In this document: positions 34,698 through 44,219 of the stretch, in pieces
Layout of the letters: the number at the start of each line of letters is the position of its first letter
Numbering within the stretch: the stretch's first letter is position 1
Source of the DNA: Variovorax atrisoli 110B
Lineage (GTDB): Bacteria; Pseudomonadota; Gammaproteobacteria; Burkholderiales; Burkholderiaceae_C
NCBI RefSeq assembly: GCF_000382045.1
Contig: NZ_KB907456.1
Coordinates: 248,001 to 312,000, forward strand
Direction of reading: 5' to 3'
DNA length: 64,000 nt
Notes under the pieces: generated by a model
The model's input: only the letters and a program-made list of their open reading frames with translations
Told to the model about the DNA's origin: nothing
Database searches by the model: none
Made by a program: the position numbers and the translations under genes

Positions 34698-37249
34698 CCG
34701 CAGCGATCGCGAGACTCCTGCTTCTGCATTGTTTCGGTGCGGGTCTTCTTCGGGCTCTGTGCTGCGCCGTGCTGGCGCTTTTCTGCGGCGCCGCATCGGC
34801 GCAGGGCGATCGGGGCACCCTGCCGCTGGCGCCGGGAGTGGGCATCGAGGGGCACAGATTGCTGCAGGGGGACTACCTGGTCGAAGACGGCGTTCCGCTG
34901 TCGTTGTCCGACGTCACCGCGCTCCCCGGGAGTGCCTGGAAGCGCAGGCCCGTGTCTTCCGCCAGCTACGGCTTCGCGACGGCTCCCCACTGGTTCAGAA
35001 GCGATCCCTTCACCGCGAGTCCCGACGGATCTGGAACCCTGCTGATCGAGGTGGGCGACCCCTTGCTCGATCACCTCGATCTGTATGTCCGGATCAACGC
35101 GGCCGCCTCCTGGACCCGGTGGAAGCTCGGAGACAAGCAGGTCTTCGAGCGACGCCCCTACGCCGCACGTAGCTTCGTGGTCCCCGTTGCCGTGCAGCCC
35201 GGCGACAAGGTCGAGATTCTCGCGAGGGTTCGGACCGGAGGCGCGATGCGCTTTCCCTTGAGTATGTGGGAGCCGCAGCAATTCGAGAAGGCCGAACGCC
35301 AGTCGCTGCTGGCCGACGGTATCTGCATCGGGCTGATGGGTGGCATCTTCCTCTATCACCTCATCGTCTTGCTGCTCGTTCGCGAGCGCATCTATCTGTA
35401 CTACATCGGCTGGGTCCTGGCGACTTTGGGATTCTTCCTGAGCTACAGCGGCATCGCATTCCAATACGTCTGGCCTCGGGCGACGGCATGGAACGACTGG
35501 TCCCAGATCGCTTTTCTCTTTCTCGCGGCCGGGCTGTTCACGTCCTTCGCCATCCAGTTCAATCCCGCGCCCGCCCCGAGGCGATGGCACGCAGCGCCCG
35601 TGCTGCTGGCGGTCGCCTTGGCCGTGGGATCGAGCTGGCTGACCTTTCCGCAAGCCTTGTGCTTGGCGCTTCTGTTCCAGTTCGCGGGCGCCCTGGTCGG
35701 TTTCGGTCTCGCCATCGGTTCCGTCCGGGTCGGCCATCCCTTTGCCCGCATTCTTCTCCTGGCGTTCTCCGGCGTCCTGGTCGGCGTTGCCCTGCAGGCG
35801 CTGGACATGCTGGGAGTCACGGCGTACTTCGGGGCTTCGATCGATTTCGGGGCGGCAGCCCAGGCGGGCTTGGCCGTCTCGGTCCTGCTGCTCTCGCCGG
35901 CGCTCGCTCGCGGCGTCCTCGATGCGCGCCGCCAACGCGCCATTGCGACGGAACTCGCGCAGGCCAACGTCGAACTGGCGGCCTCCACGCGCCTGGCGCA
36001 GGAGCGAGCCGAGTTCCAGCTGAAGATCAACGAACGTTTGCGCACGGATGCCGAGCGCCGGGACCGGGACAAGTCCCGATTCCTGGCCAATGCCGTCCAC
36101 GACTTGCGCCAGCCGGTGCAAGTGATCGGGAATGCACTCGATCTCACCGGCGAAGCGATTCAGGCAGGTCGCACCGACAACGCCCTGGGCCTGGTGCGGA
36201 TGGCGACCCGTGCAATCGGCAACATGCGGTCCCAGCTGACTGCCATCCTGGATCTATCGAGGCTGGAGTCGGGCTTCGTGCGGGCGCAACTGACCGACTT
36301 CGACCTGATACCGCTGATCAGGGATGCGGTCGAGCAGACCAGAGGCATCGCCCACGCAAGCGGCACCTCCGTCGAATTCGAACCGCTCCTCGACAAGCCG
36401 GTCTTCGTGAGAAGCGACCGTCACTTCCTTCAGCGCATTCTTCTGAATCTGATCAGCAACGGCGTGAAGTATCGGTCTGCGCAAGGAGGGCGCCGCAGCC
36501 ACGTGCGGCTTCTGCTGACGGGGCATGGCAGTCTCACGCGCCTGGCCGTCGAGGACAACGGCCTTGGAATCTCCGAGGAAGCTCTGCGCAGCGCCACCAT
36601 CTTCAAGCCCTTCTTCCAGTTGAACAGTCGGCATGCGGAGGCGGACGCGGGAATGGAGACGGAGAAGGGCGTGGGTCTGGGGCTGTCCATCGTCTCGGCG
36701 ATGCTCGGCCTGCTCGACGGCCACAAGCTTTCCATCCAGTCCAAGGTGGGCGTGGGAAGCACCTTCACGCTGGAGATCCCGGCATCCGTCGTCGCGCCGG
36801 TCTTCGAAGCCATTCCGGCCGTTGACTTCAAGGCAGCCGGCATCGAGGCGGTACGCGGAAAGTACGTCGTGTTGCTCGAGGACGACGAGCTGGTGAGGGC
36901 GACGCTCGCCGCGGTCTTCGACGTGCACGGCGTCCTGTACGAAGCGTGGGGATCGATCGAGGAGATGCGGCAACAGTTGCCTTTCACCGAGAGGGCGCCC
37001 GACGTCCTGCTGAGCGACTATCGCTTGCCGGATGGAAAGACCGCGCTGGATGCGATCGAGCTGATGCGTGCGCACTGGAGCGACGTGCCCACGCTCATCC
37101 TGACCGGGGAGTCGCTGAATTCGTATGCCGTCGCGTCATTGCGAGGCGCTGCGATCTGCTACAAGCCCGTCGCCCCACTCGACCTGCTCCAGCGCATTGC
37201 CGCGAGTGCGATGAGAACGGCTGCGCCGTCGAGCTTCGGGGTGTTTTAG
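34694..37249 (+). CDS. Hybrid sensor histidine kinase with 7TMR-DISM sensor
   Basis: An 851-residue membrane hybrid kinase. A signal peptide (to about residue 36) is followed by an extracellular DISMED2-like jelly roll (GYGFATAPHWFR-like SYGFATAPHWFRSDPF, residues 45-195), seven predicted spans (about 215-410), a coiled coil, HisKA with His469 in AVHDLRQPVQVIGN, an HATPase domain (NLISNGVKY, EDNGLGISEE, KGVGLGLSIV) and a C-terminal receiver (VVLLEDDE; Asp775 in LLSDYRLPDG). DISM sensors often bind carbohydrate-like ligands. GTG start at 34694 overlaps the regulator gene by 4 bases. The receiver suggests a phosphorelay or feedback step. Confidence 0.88.
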   Translation: MTAAIARLLLLHCFGAGLLRALCCAVLALFCGAASAQGDRGTLPLAPGVGIEGHRLLQGDYLVEDGVPLSLSDVTALPGSAWKRRPVSSASYGFATAPHWFRSDPFTASPDGSGTLLIEVGDPLLDHLDLYVRINAAASWTRWKLGDKQVFERRPYAARSFVVPVAVQPGDKVEILARVRTGGAMRFPLSMWEPQQFEKAERQSLLADGICIGLMGGIFLYHLIVLLLVRERIYLYYIGWVLATLGFFLSYSGIAFQYVWPRATAWNDWSQIAFLFLAAGLFTSFAIQFNPAPAPRRWHAAPVLLAVALAVGSSWLTFPQALCLALLFQFAGALVGFGLAIGSVRVGHPFARILLLAFSGVLVGVALQALDMLGVTAYFGASIDFGAAAQAGLAVSVLLLSPALARGVLDARRQRAIATELAQANVELAASTRLAQERAEFQLKINERLRTDAERRDRDKSRFLANAVHDLRQPVQVIGNALDLTGEAIQAGRTDNALGLVRMATRAIGNMRSQLTAILDLSRLESGFVRAQLTDFDLIPLIRDAVEQTRGIAHASGTSVEFEPLLDKPVFVRSDRHFLQRILLNLISNGVKYRSAQGGRRSHVRLLLTGHGSLTRLAVEDNGLGISEEALRSATIFKPFFQLNSRHAEADAGMETEKGVGLGLSIVSAMLGLLDGHKLSIQSKVGVGSTFTLEIPASVVAPVFEAIPAVDFKAAGIEAVRGKYVVLLEDDELVRATLAAVFDVHGVLYEAWGSIEEMRQQLPFTERAPDVLLSDYRLPDGKTALDAIELMRAHWSDVPTLILTGESLNSYAVASLRGAAICYKPVAPLDLLQRIAASAMRTAAPSSFGVF

Positions 37250-37689
37250 CACCGCGCACTCGGCGTTCGTTCACCAACGCGAGACGCATGAGGCCGCTTC
37301 CGCGCGGCATCGGCCCCCTTGCTGGTGCATCGTTCTTCGAGGCCGTCGGGTGCGCGGCGCATGACGATGGCCGCGCCGCTGCTGCTCCAGCTGCATGAGG
37401 CCGCATCGCTCGCTGCAGGACGCCTGAGCGTCACTTTGCGTTCCTGTTCCTTCTTATCGTTTTCCCGAAGATGGTGCGCGCCGCAATGGCGCATGCACCG
37501 CGATGTCACGGGAACGCGCGTGGAGGACTATTTTTTAGTTCGCCCGTTGCGAAAAACGGTGCTTGGTGCGCTCGCACCCCGCTTCTAGCATTCGCTCGCC
37601 AGCCTCATCGATGCCCGCTGCATCGCAGGCCGGCACACAAGCACAGCCGAATGCCTTCACCTCATCGCATCGAAGAAAAGGAATCCGCC
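37250..37689. other. 440-bp intergenic region, no gene seen
   Basis: Between the hybrid kinase and the NMT1/TauA-type binding-protein gene. Only short open frames without codon bias or ribosome-binding sites are present. It contains a T6 run near 37534 and a patch of lower GC (about 37435-37570) that could be promoter DNA for the ABC cluster, but no clear -35/-10 pair or operator was recognised. Confidence 0.6.
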
Positions 37690-38721
37690 ATGGCCCATCT
37701 CCGCGATCCCGGTCGCCGAAGCCTGCTCAAGACATCTCTCATCGCCGGCGGGCTCTCCGCCGGTGGCCTGCTCTCGGTCGAGGCCTTCGCGCAGGGCAAG
37801 GCGCGCATCAACATGCAGCTGGGATGGATCGTCGGCGGCAACCAGATCGGGGAGGTGGTCGCCAAGCGCATGGGCTTCTACGAGCAGGAAGGCATCGACT
37901 TCGCGATCCAGCCGGGCGGGCCGAACATCGACGGCGTGGCCATCATCGCCTCGGGCCGCTACGAGATCGGGCAGGTGTCGTCGAGCCCTTCGATCATGCT
38001 GGCCGTGTCGCAGGGCCTGCCGATCAAGTGCTTCGCGGTCGGCGCTCAGAAGCATCCGTACACCTACTTCTCGCTCGCGAAGAACCCGGTGCGCAAGCCG
38101 GCCGACCTGGTGGGCAAGCGCGTGGGCATTCCGTCGACGGCGGCCATCCTGCTGCGCGCGCTGCTCGCGAAGAACAAGATCGCCGAGAAGGACGTGAAGG
38201 TGGTCACCATCGGCGCCGACATGTCGCCGCTGCTCACGGGGCAGGTTGACGTGGTGACGGGCTGGCTCACCAACACCACCGCCATCAAGGTGCTGGGCCC
38301 CGACATCGCCACGCTCACGCAGTGGGACGCGGGCGTACGCCTCTATGCGCTGCCTTACTACGCATCGACGAAGACGCTGGAGACGCAGCCCAAGGTGATC
38401 GAGGCCTTCCTGCGCGCCACCGCCAAGGGCTGGCACCACGTGCGCGCCAACCGCGACCAGGCGGTGGACATGCTGGTCAAGGAGTACCCGAACCTCAAGC
38501 GCGACGACGAGCGCGTGGCGCTCGATGCGATGCTCGAATACGCCTTCGGCGGCGCGGCGCAGACCCAGGGATGGGGCGCGATGGACACGGCCGTGTGGCA
38601 GGAGCAGATCAACACCTATGCGGAGCTGGGCCAGTTCACCGCGCGCACGCCGAAGGTGGAGGACTTGATCTCGCTCGACGCGCTGAAGGCCACCGCCGCA
38701 GTGCGGGCCATGAAGGGCTGA
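37690..38721 (+). CDS. NMT1/TauA-type ABC transporter substrate-binding protein
   Basis: A 343-residue exported binding protein. A twin-arginine signal (PGRRSLLKTSLIAGG, cleavage at AFA before QGKARINMQLGWI) directs Tat export. The fold is of the NMT1/THI5-SsuA type: ARINMQLGWIVGGNQIGEV, then GFYEQEGIDFAIQPGG and the GRYEIGQVSS segment, which holds the ligand-binding loop. Family members bind pyrimidines, sulfonates, nitrate or aromatic acids; the substrate here is unknown. It heads the transporter of a catabolic cluster. The ATG at 37690 follows an AAAAGGAA site. Confidence 0.88.
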   Translation: MAHLRDPGRRSLLKTSLIAGGLSAGGLLSVEAFAQGKARINMQLGWIVGGNQIGEVVAKRMGFYEQEGIDFAIQPGGPNIDGVAIIASGRYEIGQVSSSPSIMLAVSQGLPIKCFAVGAQKHPYTYFSLAKNPVRKPADLVGKRVGIPSTAAILLRALLAKNKIAEKDVKVVTIGADMSPLLTGQVDVVTGWLTNTTAIKVLGPDIATLTQWDAGVRLYALPYYASTKTLETQPKVIEAFLRATAKGWHHVRANRDQAVDMLVKEYPNLKRDDERVALDAMLEYAFGGAAQTQGWGAMDTAVWQEQINTYAELGQFTARTPKVEDLISLDALKATAAVRAMKG

Positions 38722-38727
38722 CGCGCG

Positions 38728-39510
38728 ATGTCCGCCGTTCTCTCCGCTGCGCCGGCCATCGCCTGCCGCGACATCGGCGTGCGCTTCTTCACCGAGCGCC
38801 GCGACGTCACCGCCATCAAGAGCCTCGACCTCGAAGTGGCGCAGGGCGAGTTCCTCACCTTGCTCGGGCCCTCGGGCTGCGGCAAGTCGACCTTCCTGCG
38901 CGTGGTGGCCGACCTGCTGCCGCCCAGCCGCGGCAGCATCGAGGTGCTTTCCTCGACGCCGCAGGCCGCGCGCAAGAACCGCGACATCGGCTTCGTGTTC
39001 CAGGACGCGGCGCTCCTGCCCTGGCGCACCGCGCTGCAGAACGTCGAACTGCCGCTGCAGGTGGGCGGCGGAGCGGGGCGCAAGGGCCGCCGCTCGCCGC
39101 AGGAGCTGCTGGAGCTCGTGGGGCTGAAGGACCGCATCAACGCCTTTCCGCACGAGATGTCGGGCGGGCAGCGCCAGCGCGTGTCGATCGCACGCGCACT
39201 GGCGAGCGACCCGAAGATCCTGCTGATGGACGAGCCCTTCGGCGCGCTCGACGAGATCACGCGCGACCGGCTCAACGAGGAGATCCTGCGCGTGTGGCGC
39301 GAGACGGGCGTGACCATCCTCTTCGTCACCCACAGCATCCACGAGGCGGCCTTCCTCGGCCAGCGCGTGCTGATGCTCGCGGCCAACCCGGGGCGCGTTC
39401 GCGAGATCGTGCCGGTGGATCTGCCCGCGCAGCGCACGCTCGACGTGCGCGAGACACCCGAGTTCGTCCGGCTCACGAGCCATCTGCGGCGCGTGCTGGA
39501 AACCTGCTGA
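38728..39510 (+). CDS. ABC transporter ATP-binding protein (SsuB/TauB-like)
   Basis: A 260-residue nitrate/sulfonate/taurine-type ATPase. Walker A GPSGCGKST is at residues 47-55, the Q-loop VFQDAALLPWRTA follows, the signature is MSGGQRQRVSIARAL and Walker B ILLMDEPFGALDE, with H-loop VTHSIHEAAFL. It is 6 bp downstream of the binding-protein gene and 10 bp before the permease gene, so the three form one importer. Confidence 0.93.
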   Translation: MSAVLSAAPAIACRDIGVRFFTERRDVTAIKSLDLEVAQGEFLTLLGPSGCGKSTFLRVVADLLPPSRGSIEVLSSTPQAARKNRDIGFVFQDAALLPWRTALQNVELPLQVGGGAGRKGRRSPQELLELVGLKDRINAFPHEMSGGQRQRVSIARALASDPKILLMDEPFGALDEITRDRLNEEILRVWRETGVTILFVTHSIHEAAFLGQRVLMLAANPGRVREIVPVDLPAQRTLDVRETPEFVRLTSHLRRVLETC

Positions 39511-39520
39511 GGCCGAGGTC

Positions 39521-40390
39521 ATGAATACACGTTCCATCGATACGGCAGTGCCCGGCACAACGGGCGCGCTCGGTGCGCTGGCCGCATCGGCCGATCCCGA
39601 GTACGTCGCCTGGGCCGCCGCGCGGCAGAAGCGCATCTGGCGCAGGCGCGTCCTTCCGGCGCTGGGCATCGTCGGCCTCATCGCGCTCTGGTGGCTGGTG
39701 ATCGTCGCCTTCGGGGTCAAGCCCTTCATCGCGCCCACGCCATGGGCGGTGCTGGAGACGCTCTACGCCAAGCGCGACGTGCTGCTCGACAACCTGCTGC
39801 CCACGGCCTTCGAGGCGGCCGGCGGCTTCGTGCTGGGCAACCTCGCGGCCATCGTCGTCGCGACCATCTTCGTGCACAACAAGACGCTGCAGGACATCTT
39901 CTTCCCCGTGGTGCTGATGTTCAATGCCGTGCCGCTGGTGGCGAAGGCGCCCGTGCTGGTGCTCATCATGGGCAACGGCGTGGAGCCCAAGATCACCATC
40001 GCCGCCCTGGTGTGCTTCTTCCCCACGCTGGTGAACATGGTGCGCGGGCTGGAGTCGGTGAACCCGCAGGCGATGGAGCTGATGCGGGTGCTCTCGGCCA
40101 GCAGGACGGAGATCTTCTTCCGCCTGCGGCTGCTCAACGCGCTGCCCTACCTGTTCTCGGCACTGCGCATCGCGGCGTCGATGTGCGTGATCGGCGCGGT
40201 GGTGGGCGAGTGGGTGGGCGCCACGGTCGGCATCGGCGCAATGATCCTGCAGGCCACCTTCAACTTCGACTCGCCGCTGCTCTACGCCGCGATCGTGATG
40301 AGCGCGACGCTCTCCGGCCTGTTCTTCCTGCTGGTGACGCTGGCGGAGCGCTGGGTCATCCGCTGGCAGCCGGAAGAGGGCGCGCACTGA
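39521..40390 (+). CDS. ABC transporter permease (SsuC/TauC-like)
   Basis: A 289-residue inner-membrane permease with six predicted spans, beginning at about residue 48 (LGIVGLIALWWLVIVAFG). The binding-protein-dependent permease EAA loop is visible (SASRTEIFFRLRLLNALPYL), followed by AASMCVIGAVVGEWVG. A 45-residue cytoplasmic N-terminus precedes the first span. It completes the NMT1/TauA-type importer. Ninety bases of gap to the oxidoreductase gene include no terminator. Confidence 0.9.
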   Translation: MNTRSIDTAVPGTTGALGALAASADPEYVAWAAARQKRIWRRRVLPALGIVGLIALWWLVIVAFGVKPFIAPTPWAVLETLYAKRDVLLDNLLPTAFEAAGGFVLGNLAAIVVATIFVHNKTLQDIFFPVVLMFNAVPLVAKAPVLVLIMGNGVEPKITIAALVCFFPTLVNMVRGLESVNPQAMELMRVLSASRTEIFFRLRLLNALPYLFSALRIAASMCVIGAVVGEWVGATVGIGAMILQATFNFDSPLLYAAIVMSATLSGLFFLLVTLAERWVIRWQPEEGAH

Positions 40391-40480
40391 GTTCGCAGTG
40401 AACACGACAGGCGACCGGCGGGCGACGGACCCGGCCGGCGCATTCCAGACACATCCAAACATTTCAAACAGGAGATTTCT

Positions 40481-41863
40481 ATGAGCCGTATTGGCGACTG
40501 GATGCAGGAGCCCGCGCACGACGTGCGCGTGGCAGCCGAATCGGACGTGGTGGTGGTCGGCGGCGGCCCCGCCGGGCAGGCGGCGGCGCTGGCCGCGGCG
40601 CGCAACGGCGCGAGCGTGACGCTGCTGGAGCGCTACAACCACCTGGGCGGCCTGGCCTCCGGCGGCATGGTGCTGGTGCTGGACGACATGTGGGACAGCC
40701 ACCAGCAGGAAATCTCGGTGCGCGGCATCTGCCTGGAGATGATCGAGCGCATGTCGGCGCTGGGCCTGGCCGAGTACCCGCGACAGCACGAATGGGGCAC
40801 GCTGCCCGAGTCGGTGCGGCGCTGGAAGCGCTGGGGCACCTACGACTTCCACAGCAAGACGAAGCCGCACCCCATCTGCTTCGCCGCCGCCTTCGACCCC
40901 GACGCATGGAAGCGCACCTCGCTCGAGATGGTGCTGCAGGCCGACATCGAGCTGCGGCTGCACTCCTGGTTCTCGCGCACGCTGGTGGAGGACGGCAAGG
41001 TCAAGGGCGTGGTCTGCGAGACCAAGGGCGGGCGCGAGGCCATCCTGGGCAAGGTGGTGATCGACACGACCGGCGACCTCGACGTGGCCGCCTCGGCCGG
41101 AGCGCCGCACATCAGCGGCAGCTACATCGTGACCACCGTGTTCCGCCTCGGCGGCGTCGACACCGAGGAGGCCGAGCGCTTCGAGCGCGAGGAGCCCGAG
41201 GCCTGGCAGGCACTCGACCGCGAGATCAAGCACATGCTCGGCGGTGCCTGGGAAGCCTGGTGGCTCAAGACGCCGCTGCCGGGCGTGGTGTGGTGCAACT
41301 GCCCGCACATGCCGGGCCTCGACGGCCTGAAGGTGAGCGACCTCACGCGCGCCGAGGTGCAGGGCCGCGCCACCATCCAGAAGGTGATCGACTTCGTGCG
41401 CGCGAAGCTGCCGGGCTTCTCGAAGTGCACGCTGATCGACATGGCGCCGCAGACCGGCATCCGCCAGACCCGCCTGCTCGAAGGCGCCTACGTGATGACC
41501 AAGGAGGACGTGGCCCAGCGCACCCGCTTCGAAGACAGCGTGGCGCGAGGGCGCGACTACTACTACCCCTACCGCACGCTGCTGCCGCGCAGCGTCGAGA
41601 ACCTGCTGGTGGCCGGCCGCCACTACTCGGCCACCTCCGCGGCACAGAAGATCTCGCGCGAGATCCCGCCGTGCATGGCGATGGGCGAGGCCACGGGCAC
41701 CGCCGCCGCGCTGGCGCTGGATGCCGGCGTGACGGTGCGCGAGGTCGACATCGCGAAGCTGCAGAAGACACTGCGTGCGCAGGGCGCCGACCCCGGCGAC
41801 CAGAAGGGGCCGAACGCCGACGTGCCGACCATCGCCCGTTCTTTCACGAAGGAGGCCGCATGA
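40481..41863 (+). CDS. FAD-dependent oxidoreductase
   Basis: A 460-residue flavoprotein. The Rossmann dinucleotide motif VVVVGGGPAGQAAALAAARNG is split as strand, GGGPAG (residues 27-32) and helix; a second FAD contact sits in VVIDTTGDLDVAASAG, and the C-terminal FAD motif in ENLLVAGRHYSATSAAQ. This is the FAD_oxidored (fumarate reductase/thiazole-synthase-like) family. It has no signal peptide and no iron-sulfur motif itself, but a ferredoxin gene lies three genes downstream and could exchange electrons with it. Its stop overlaps the CoA-transferase start (ATGA). Substrate unknown. Confidence 0.82.
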   Translation: MSRIGDWMQEPAHDVRVAAESDVVVVGGGPAGQAAALAAARNGASVTLLERYNHLGGLASGGMVLVLDDMWDSHQQEISVRGICLEMIERMSALGLAEYPRQHEWGTLPESVRRWKRWGTYDFHSKTKPHPICFAAAFDPDAWKRTSLEMVLQADIELRLHSWFSRTLVEDGKVKGVVCETKGGREAILGKVVIDTTGDLDVAASAGAPHISGSYIVTTVFRLGGVDTEEAERFEREEPEAWQALDREIKHMLGGAWEAWWLKTPLPGVVWCNCPHMPGLDGLKVSDLTRAEVQGRATIQKVIDFVRAKLPGFSKCTLIDMAPQTGIRQTRLLEGAYVMTKEDVAQRTRFEDSVARGRDYYYPYRTLLPRSVENLLVAGRHYSATSAAQKISREIPPCMAMGEATGTAAALALDAGVTVREVDIAKLQKTLRAQGADPGDQKGPNADVPTIARSFTKEAA

Positions 41864-43029
41864 GCACCGGCACCGACGCACTGCCGCTGGACGGCATCCG
41901 CATCATCGACTTCACGCAGGTGATGATGGGTCCGGTCTGCACGCAGATGCTGGCCGACCATGGCGCCGACGTCGTCAAGATCGAGCGCAAGGGCGCGGGC
42001 GACCTCAGCCGATCGACCTTCGCGCCGGTGGCCGGCGAGGACAACCCGATCTTCTGCAGCCTCAACCGCAACAAGCGCAGCGTGGAGATCGACCTGCGCG
42101 ACGCCGCGCAGATGGACTTGGTGAAGGCGCTCATCGCCGGTGCCGACGTGGTCACCAACAACTTCCGCGCCGGCGTGATGGAGCGGCTGGGCCTGGGCTA
42201 CGAAGACTGCAGGCGGCTGAACCCGCGCATCATCTACGCCGTGGGCACCGGCTACGGCGAGACCGGCCCCTACGCCCACAAGGGCGGGCAGGACGTGCTG
42301 GCGCAGGCGCTCACCGGCGTGATGGCGCGGCGCGCCGATGCATCTGTTCCGGTGTCGATCTACCCGACTGCGCTGGCCGACTACACCGCCGGCATGCACA
42401 TGGTGCAGGGCATCCTGCTGGCGCTGCTGCAGCGCGAGCGCACGGGCGAGGGGCAGAAGATCTCGGTGTCGCTCTACAACTCCATGCTGGCCATGCAGAT
42501 GCAGGAGGCGGCCATGGTGATGATGGAGGACTCCGAGGTGAACTGGGCCGCCATGCCGCTGTCTGGCGTGTTCGACACGCGGACCGGGCCGCTGGTGCTG
42601 GTGGGCGCCTTCAAGGCGAACCCGCTGCGCGACATCTGCACCGCGCTGGGCATCGACGACCTCTCGCTCGACGCGCGCTACGCCACGCTCTCGGCGCAGT
42701 TCGAGAACAAGGCCGCGCTGCACGCCATCTTCCGCGAGCGCTTCGCAAGCGATACCCGCGAGCACTGGCTTGCGAAGCTGGAAGAGCAGGACCTGCTGTC
42801 GGCCCCGGTGCGCGACATGCGCGAGGCGCTGGTCGATCCGCAGACGCTGCACAACGCAATGATCCTGGAAGGCGGCACGCCCTCGGGCCGTGCGCTGAAG
42901 TTCATTGGCAGCCCCATCCACATGTCGGGCGCCAGGGCCGGCCTGCGCCGGGCACCGCCCCGGCTCGGGCAGCACACGGCCGAGGTTCTCGCCGAGGCGC
43001 GCGCGCTGATCGAGGAGGCCGGCGCATGA
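41860..43029 (+). CDS. CaiB/BaiF-family CoA-transferase (class III)
   Basis: A 389-residue class III CoA-transferase that would activate the cluster's carboxylic-acid substrate to its CoA ester. Family marks include GIRIIDFTQVMMGPVCTQM at the N-terminus, ADVVKIERKGAGD, then AGADVVTNNFRAGVMERLGLGYE, and GYGETGPYAHKGG. The ALADYTAGM segment contains the expected nucleophilic Asp. The ATG is in a GGAGG-preceded ATGA overlap with the oxidoreductase gene, and its own end overlaps the hydratase start the same way, so three genes are translationally coupled. Confidence 0.9.
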   Translation: MSTGTDALPLDGIRIIDFTQVMMGPVCTQMLADHGADVVKIERKGAGDLSRSTFAPVAGEDNPIFCSLNRNKRSVEIDLRDAAQMDLVKALIAGADVVTNNFRAGVMERLGLGYEDCRRLNPRIIYAVGTGYGETGPYAHKGGQDVLAQALTGVMARRADASVPVSIYPTALADYTAGMHMVQGILLALLQRERTGEGQKISVSLYNSMLAMQMQEAAMVMMEDSEVNWAAMPLSGVFDTRTGPLVLVGAFKANPLRDICTALGIDDLSLDARYATLSAQFENKAALHAIFRERFASDTREHWLAKLEEQDLLSAPVRDMREALVDPQTLHNAMILEGGTPSGRALKFIGSPIHMSGARAGLRRAPPRLGQHTAEVLAEARALIEEAGA

Positions 43030-43802
43030 GCGTTTTCCTCGAAGTCACGGGCCATGTCGCGACGGTCACCATCGACCGGCCCGAGGTGCTCAATGCCGTC
43101 GACCTGCCCACCGAGGCCGGGCTGCAGCGCATCTGGAGCGAGATCGAGTCGCGCGACGACATCCGCGCCGTGGTGCTCACCGGCGCCGGCGAGCGCGCCT
43201 TCTGCGCCGGCGCCGACCTGAAGAACACCTCCAGCCTCAAGGGCGTGGAGTACTGGGCGGCGGCGCGTCCCGGCGGTTTCGGCGGCATCGCGCTGCGCGA
43301 GACGCTGGACGTGCCGGTGATCGCGCGCGTCAACGGCCTTGCCCTGGGTGGCGGCTTCGAGATGGTGCTGGGCTGCGACATCGTGGTGGCCTGCGAGGAG
43401 GCCAGCTTCGGCCTGCCCGAACCGCTGGTGGGGCGGCTGCCGCTAGACGGCGGCATGCTGCTGCTGCAGCGGCAGATTCCCTACCGCCAGGCCATGGGCA
43501 TGATGCTCACCGGCCAGCGCGTGAAGGCGCAGCGCGCGCTGGAGATGGGCCTGGTCAACGAGGTGGTGCCCCGTGCGGAGCTCGATGCGGCCGTCGACCG
43601 CTGGGTGCAGCAGATGCTGGCATGCGCGCCGCTGTCGCTCAAGGCCATCAAGCAGGTGGTGCGGCGCACCGGCACCCTGGCGCCGGCCGAGGCGCATCGC
43701 ATGCGGCTGCCGGCGCTGGTGGCGGCGCTGCAGTCGCAGGACGCCGACGAGGGTGTGCTGGCCTTCCAGCAGAAGCGCAAGCCGCAGTGGCTGGGCCGCT
43801 AG
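43026..43802 (+). CDS. Enoyl-CoA hydratase/isomerase family protein
   Basis: A 258-residue crotonase-fold enzyme. The oxyanion-hole residues lie in ERAFCAGADLK and in LALGGGFEMVLGCDIVVA; PEPLVGRLPLDGGMLLLQRQ carries the position of the catalytic acids. It would hydrate or isomerise the CoA ester made by the preceding transferase. The start overlaps the transferase stop (ATGA). A 27-bp gap leads to the ferredoxin gene. Confidence 0.88.
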   Translation: MSVFLEVTGHVATVTIDRPEVLNAVDLPTEAGLQRIWSEIESRDDIRAVVLTGAGERAFCAGADLKNTSSLKGVEYWAAARPGGFGGIALRETLDVPVIARVNGLALGGGFEMVLGCDIVVACEEASFGLPEPLVGRLPLDGGMLLLQRQIPYRQAMGMMLTGQRVKAQRALEMGLVNEVVPRAELDAAVDRWVQQMLACAPLSLKAIKQVVRRTGTLAPAEAHRMRLPALVAALQSQDADEGVLAFQQKRKPQWLGR

Positions 43803-43829
43803 ACCGGCCCGCCAGCGAAGGTGCATGCC

Positions 43830-44165
43830 ATGCCCCACGTCATCACCGGTGCCTGCATCGACGTCAAGGACGGCGCCTGCGTCAAGTGCTGTCCTGTCGA
43901 TTGCATCTACGAAGGCGCGCGCACTCTGTACATTCACCCGGATGAATGCATCGACTGCGGCATTTGCGTGTCGGCCTGCCCCACGCAGGCGATCTACGAA
44001 GACCTTCGGCTGCCGCCCGAAATGGCACATTTCGCGGTCATCAACCGCGACTTCTTCGCCGCCGAGGTCAGCGGGCTGGGCTCGCCCGGCGGCGCGGCGG
44101 ACGCCGGCCCCGTGGCCTGCGACCACCCCGCCATCGCAAAGGAGGGCGCGCGGCTGGCCGGATGA
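43830..44165 (+). CDS. 7Fe-type ferredoxin
   Basis: A 111-residue ferredoxin. The cysteine pattern matches seven-iron ferredoxins: Cys9, Cys17 and Cys50 for the [3Fe-4S] cluster; Cys21, Cys40, Cys43 and Cys46 for the [4Fe-4S] cluster; and the free Cys25. An additional Cys20 next to Cys21 is unusual. A 50-residue C-terminal extension ends in SGLGSPGGAADAGPVA. It is probably the electron partner of the FAD oxidoreductase in this cluster. The ATG at 43830 is used because it gives the family's standard PHVITGACIDVKDG start. Confidence 0.9.
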   Translation: MPHVITGACIDVKDGACVKCCPVDCIYEGARTLYIHPDECIDCGICVSACPTQAIYEDLRLPPEMAHFAVINRDFFAAEVSGLGSPGGAADAGPVACDHPAIAKEGARLAG

Positions 44166-44219
44166 GCCCCGGGCCACGCGCATGTGCATGCGTATGTGCA
44201 TGCGCGGGAGGACCGGCTG

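Noticed and set aside
37319..37588. 89-codon open frame in the 440-bp gap before the NMT1/TauA-type importer
   Set aside because: No ribosome-binding site, codon use unlike the neighbours and no recognisable domain.
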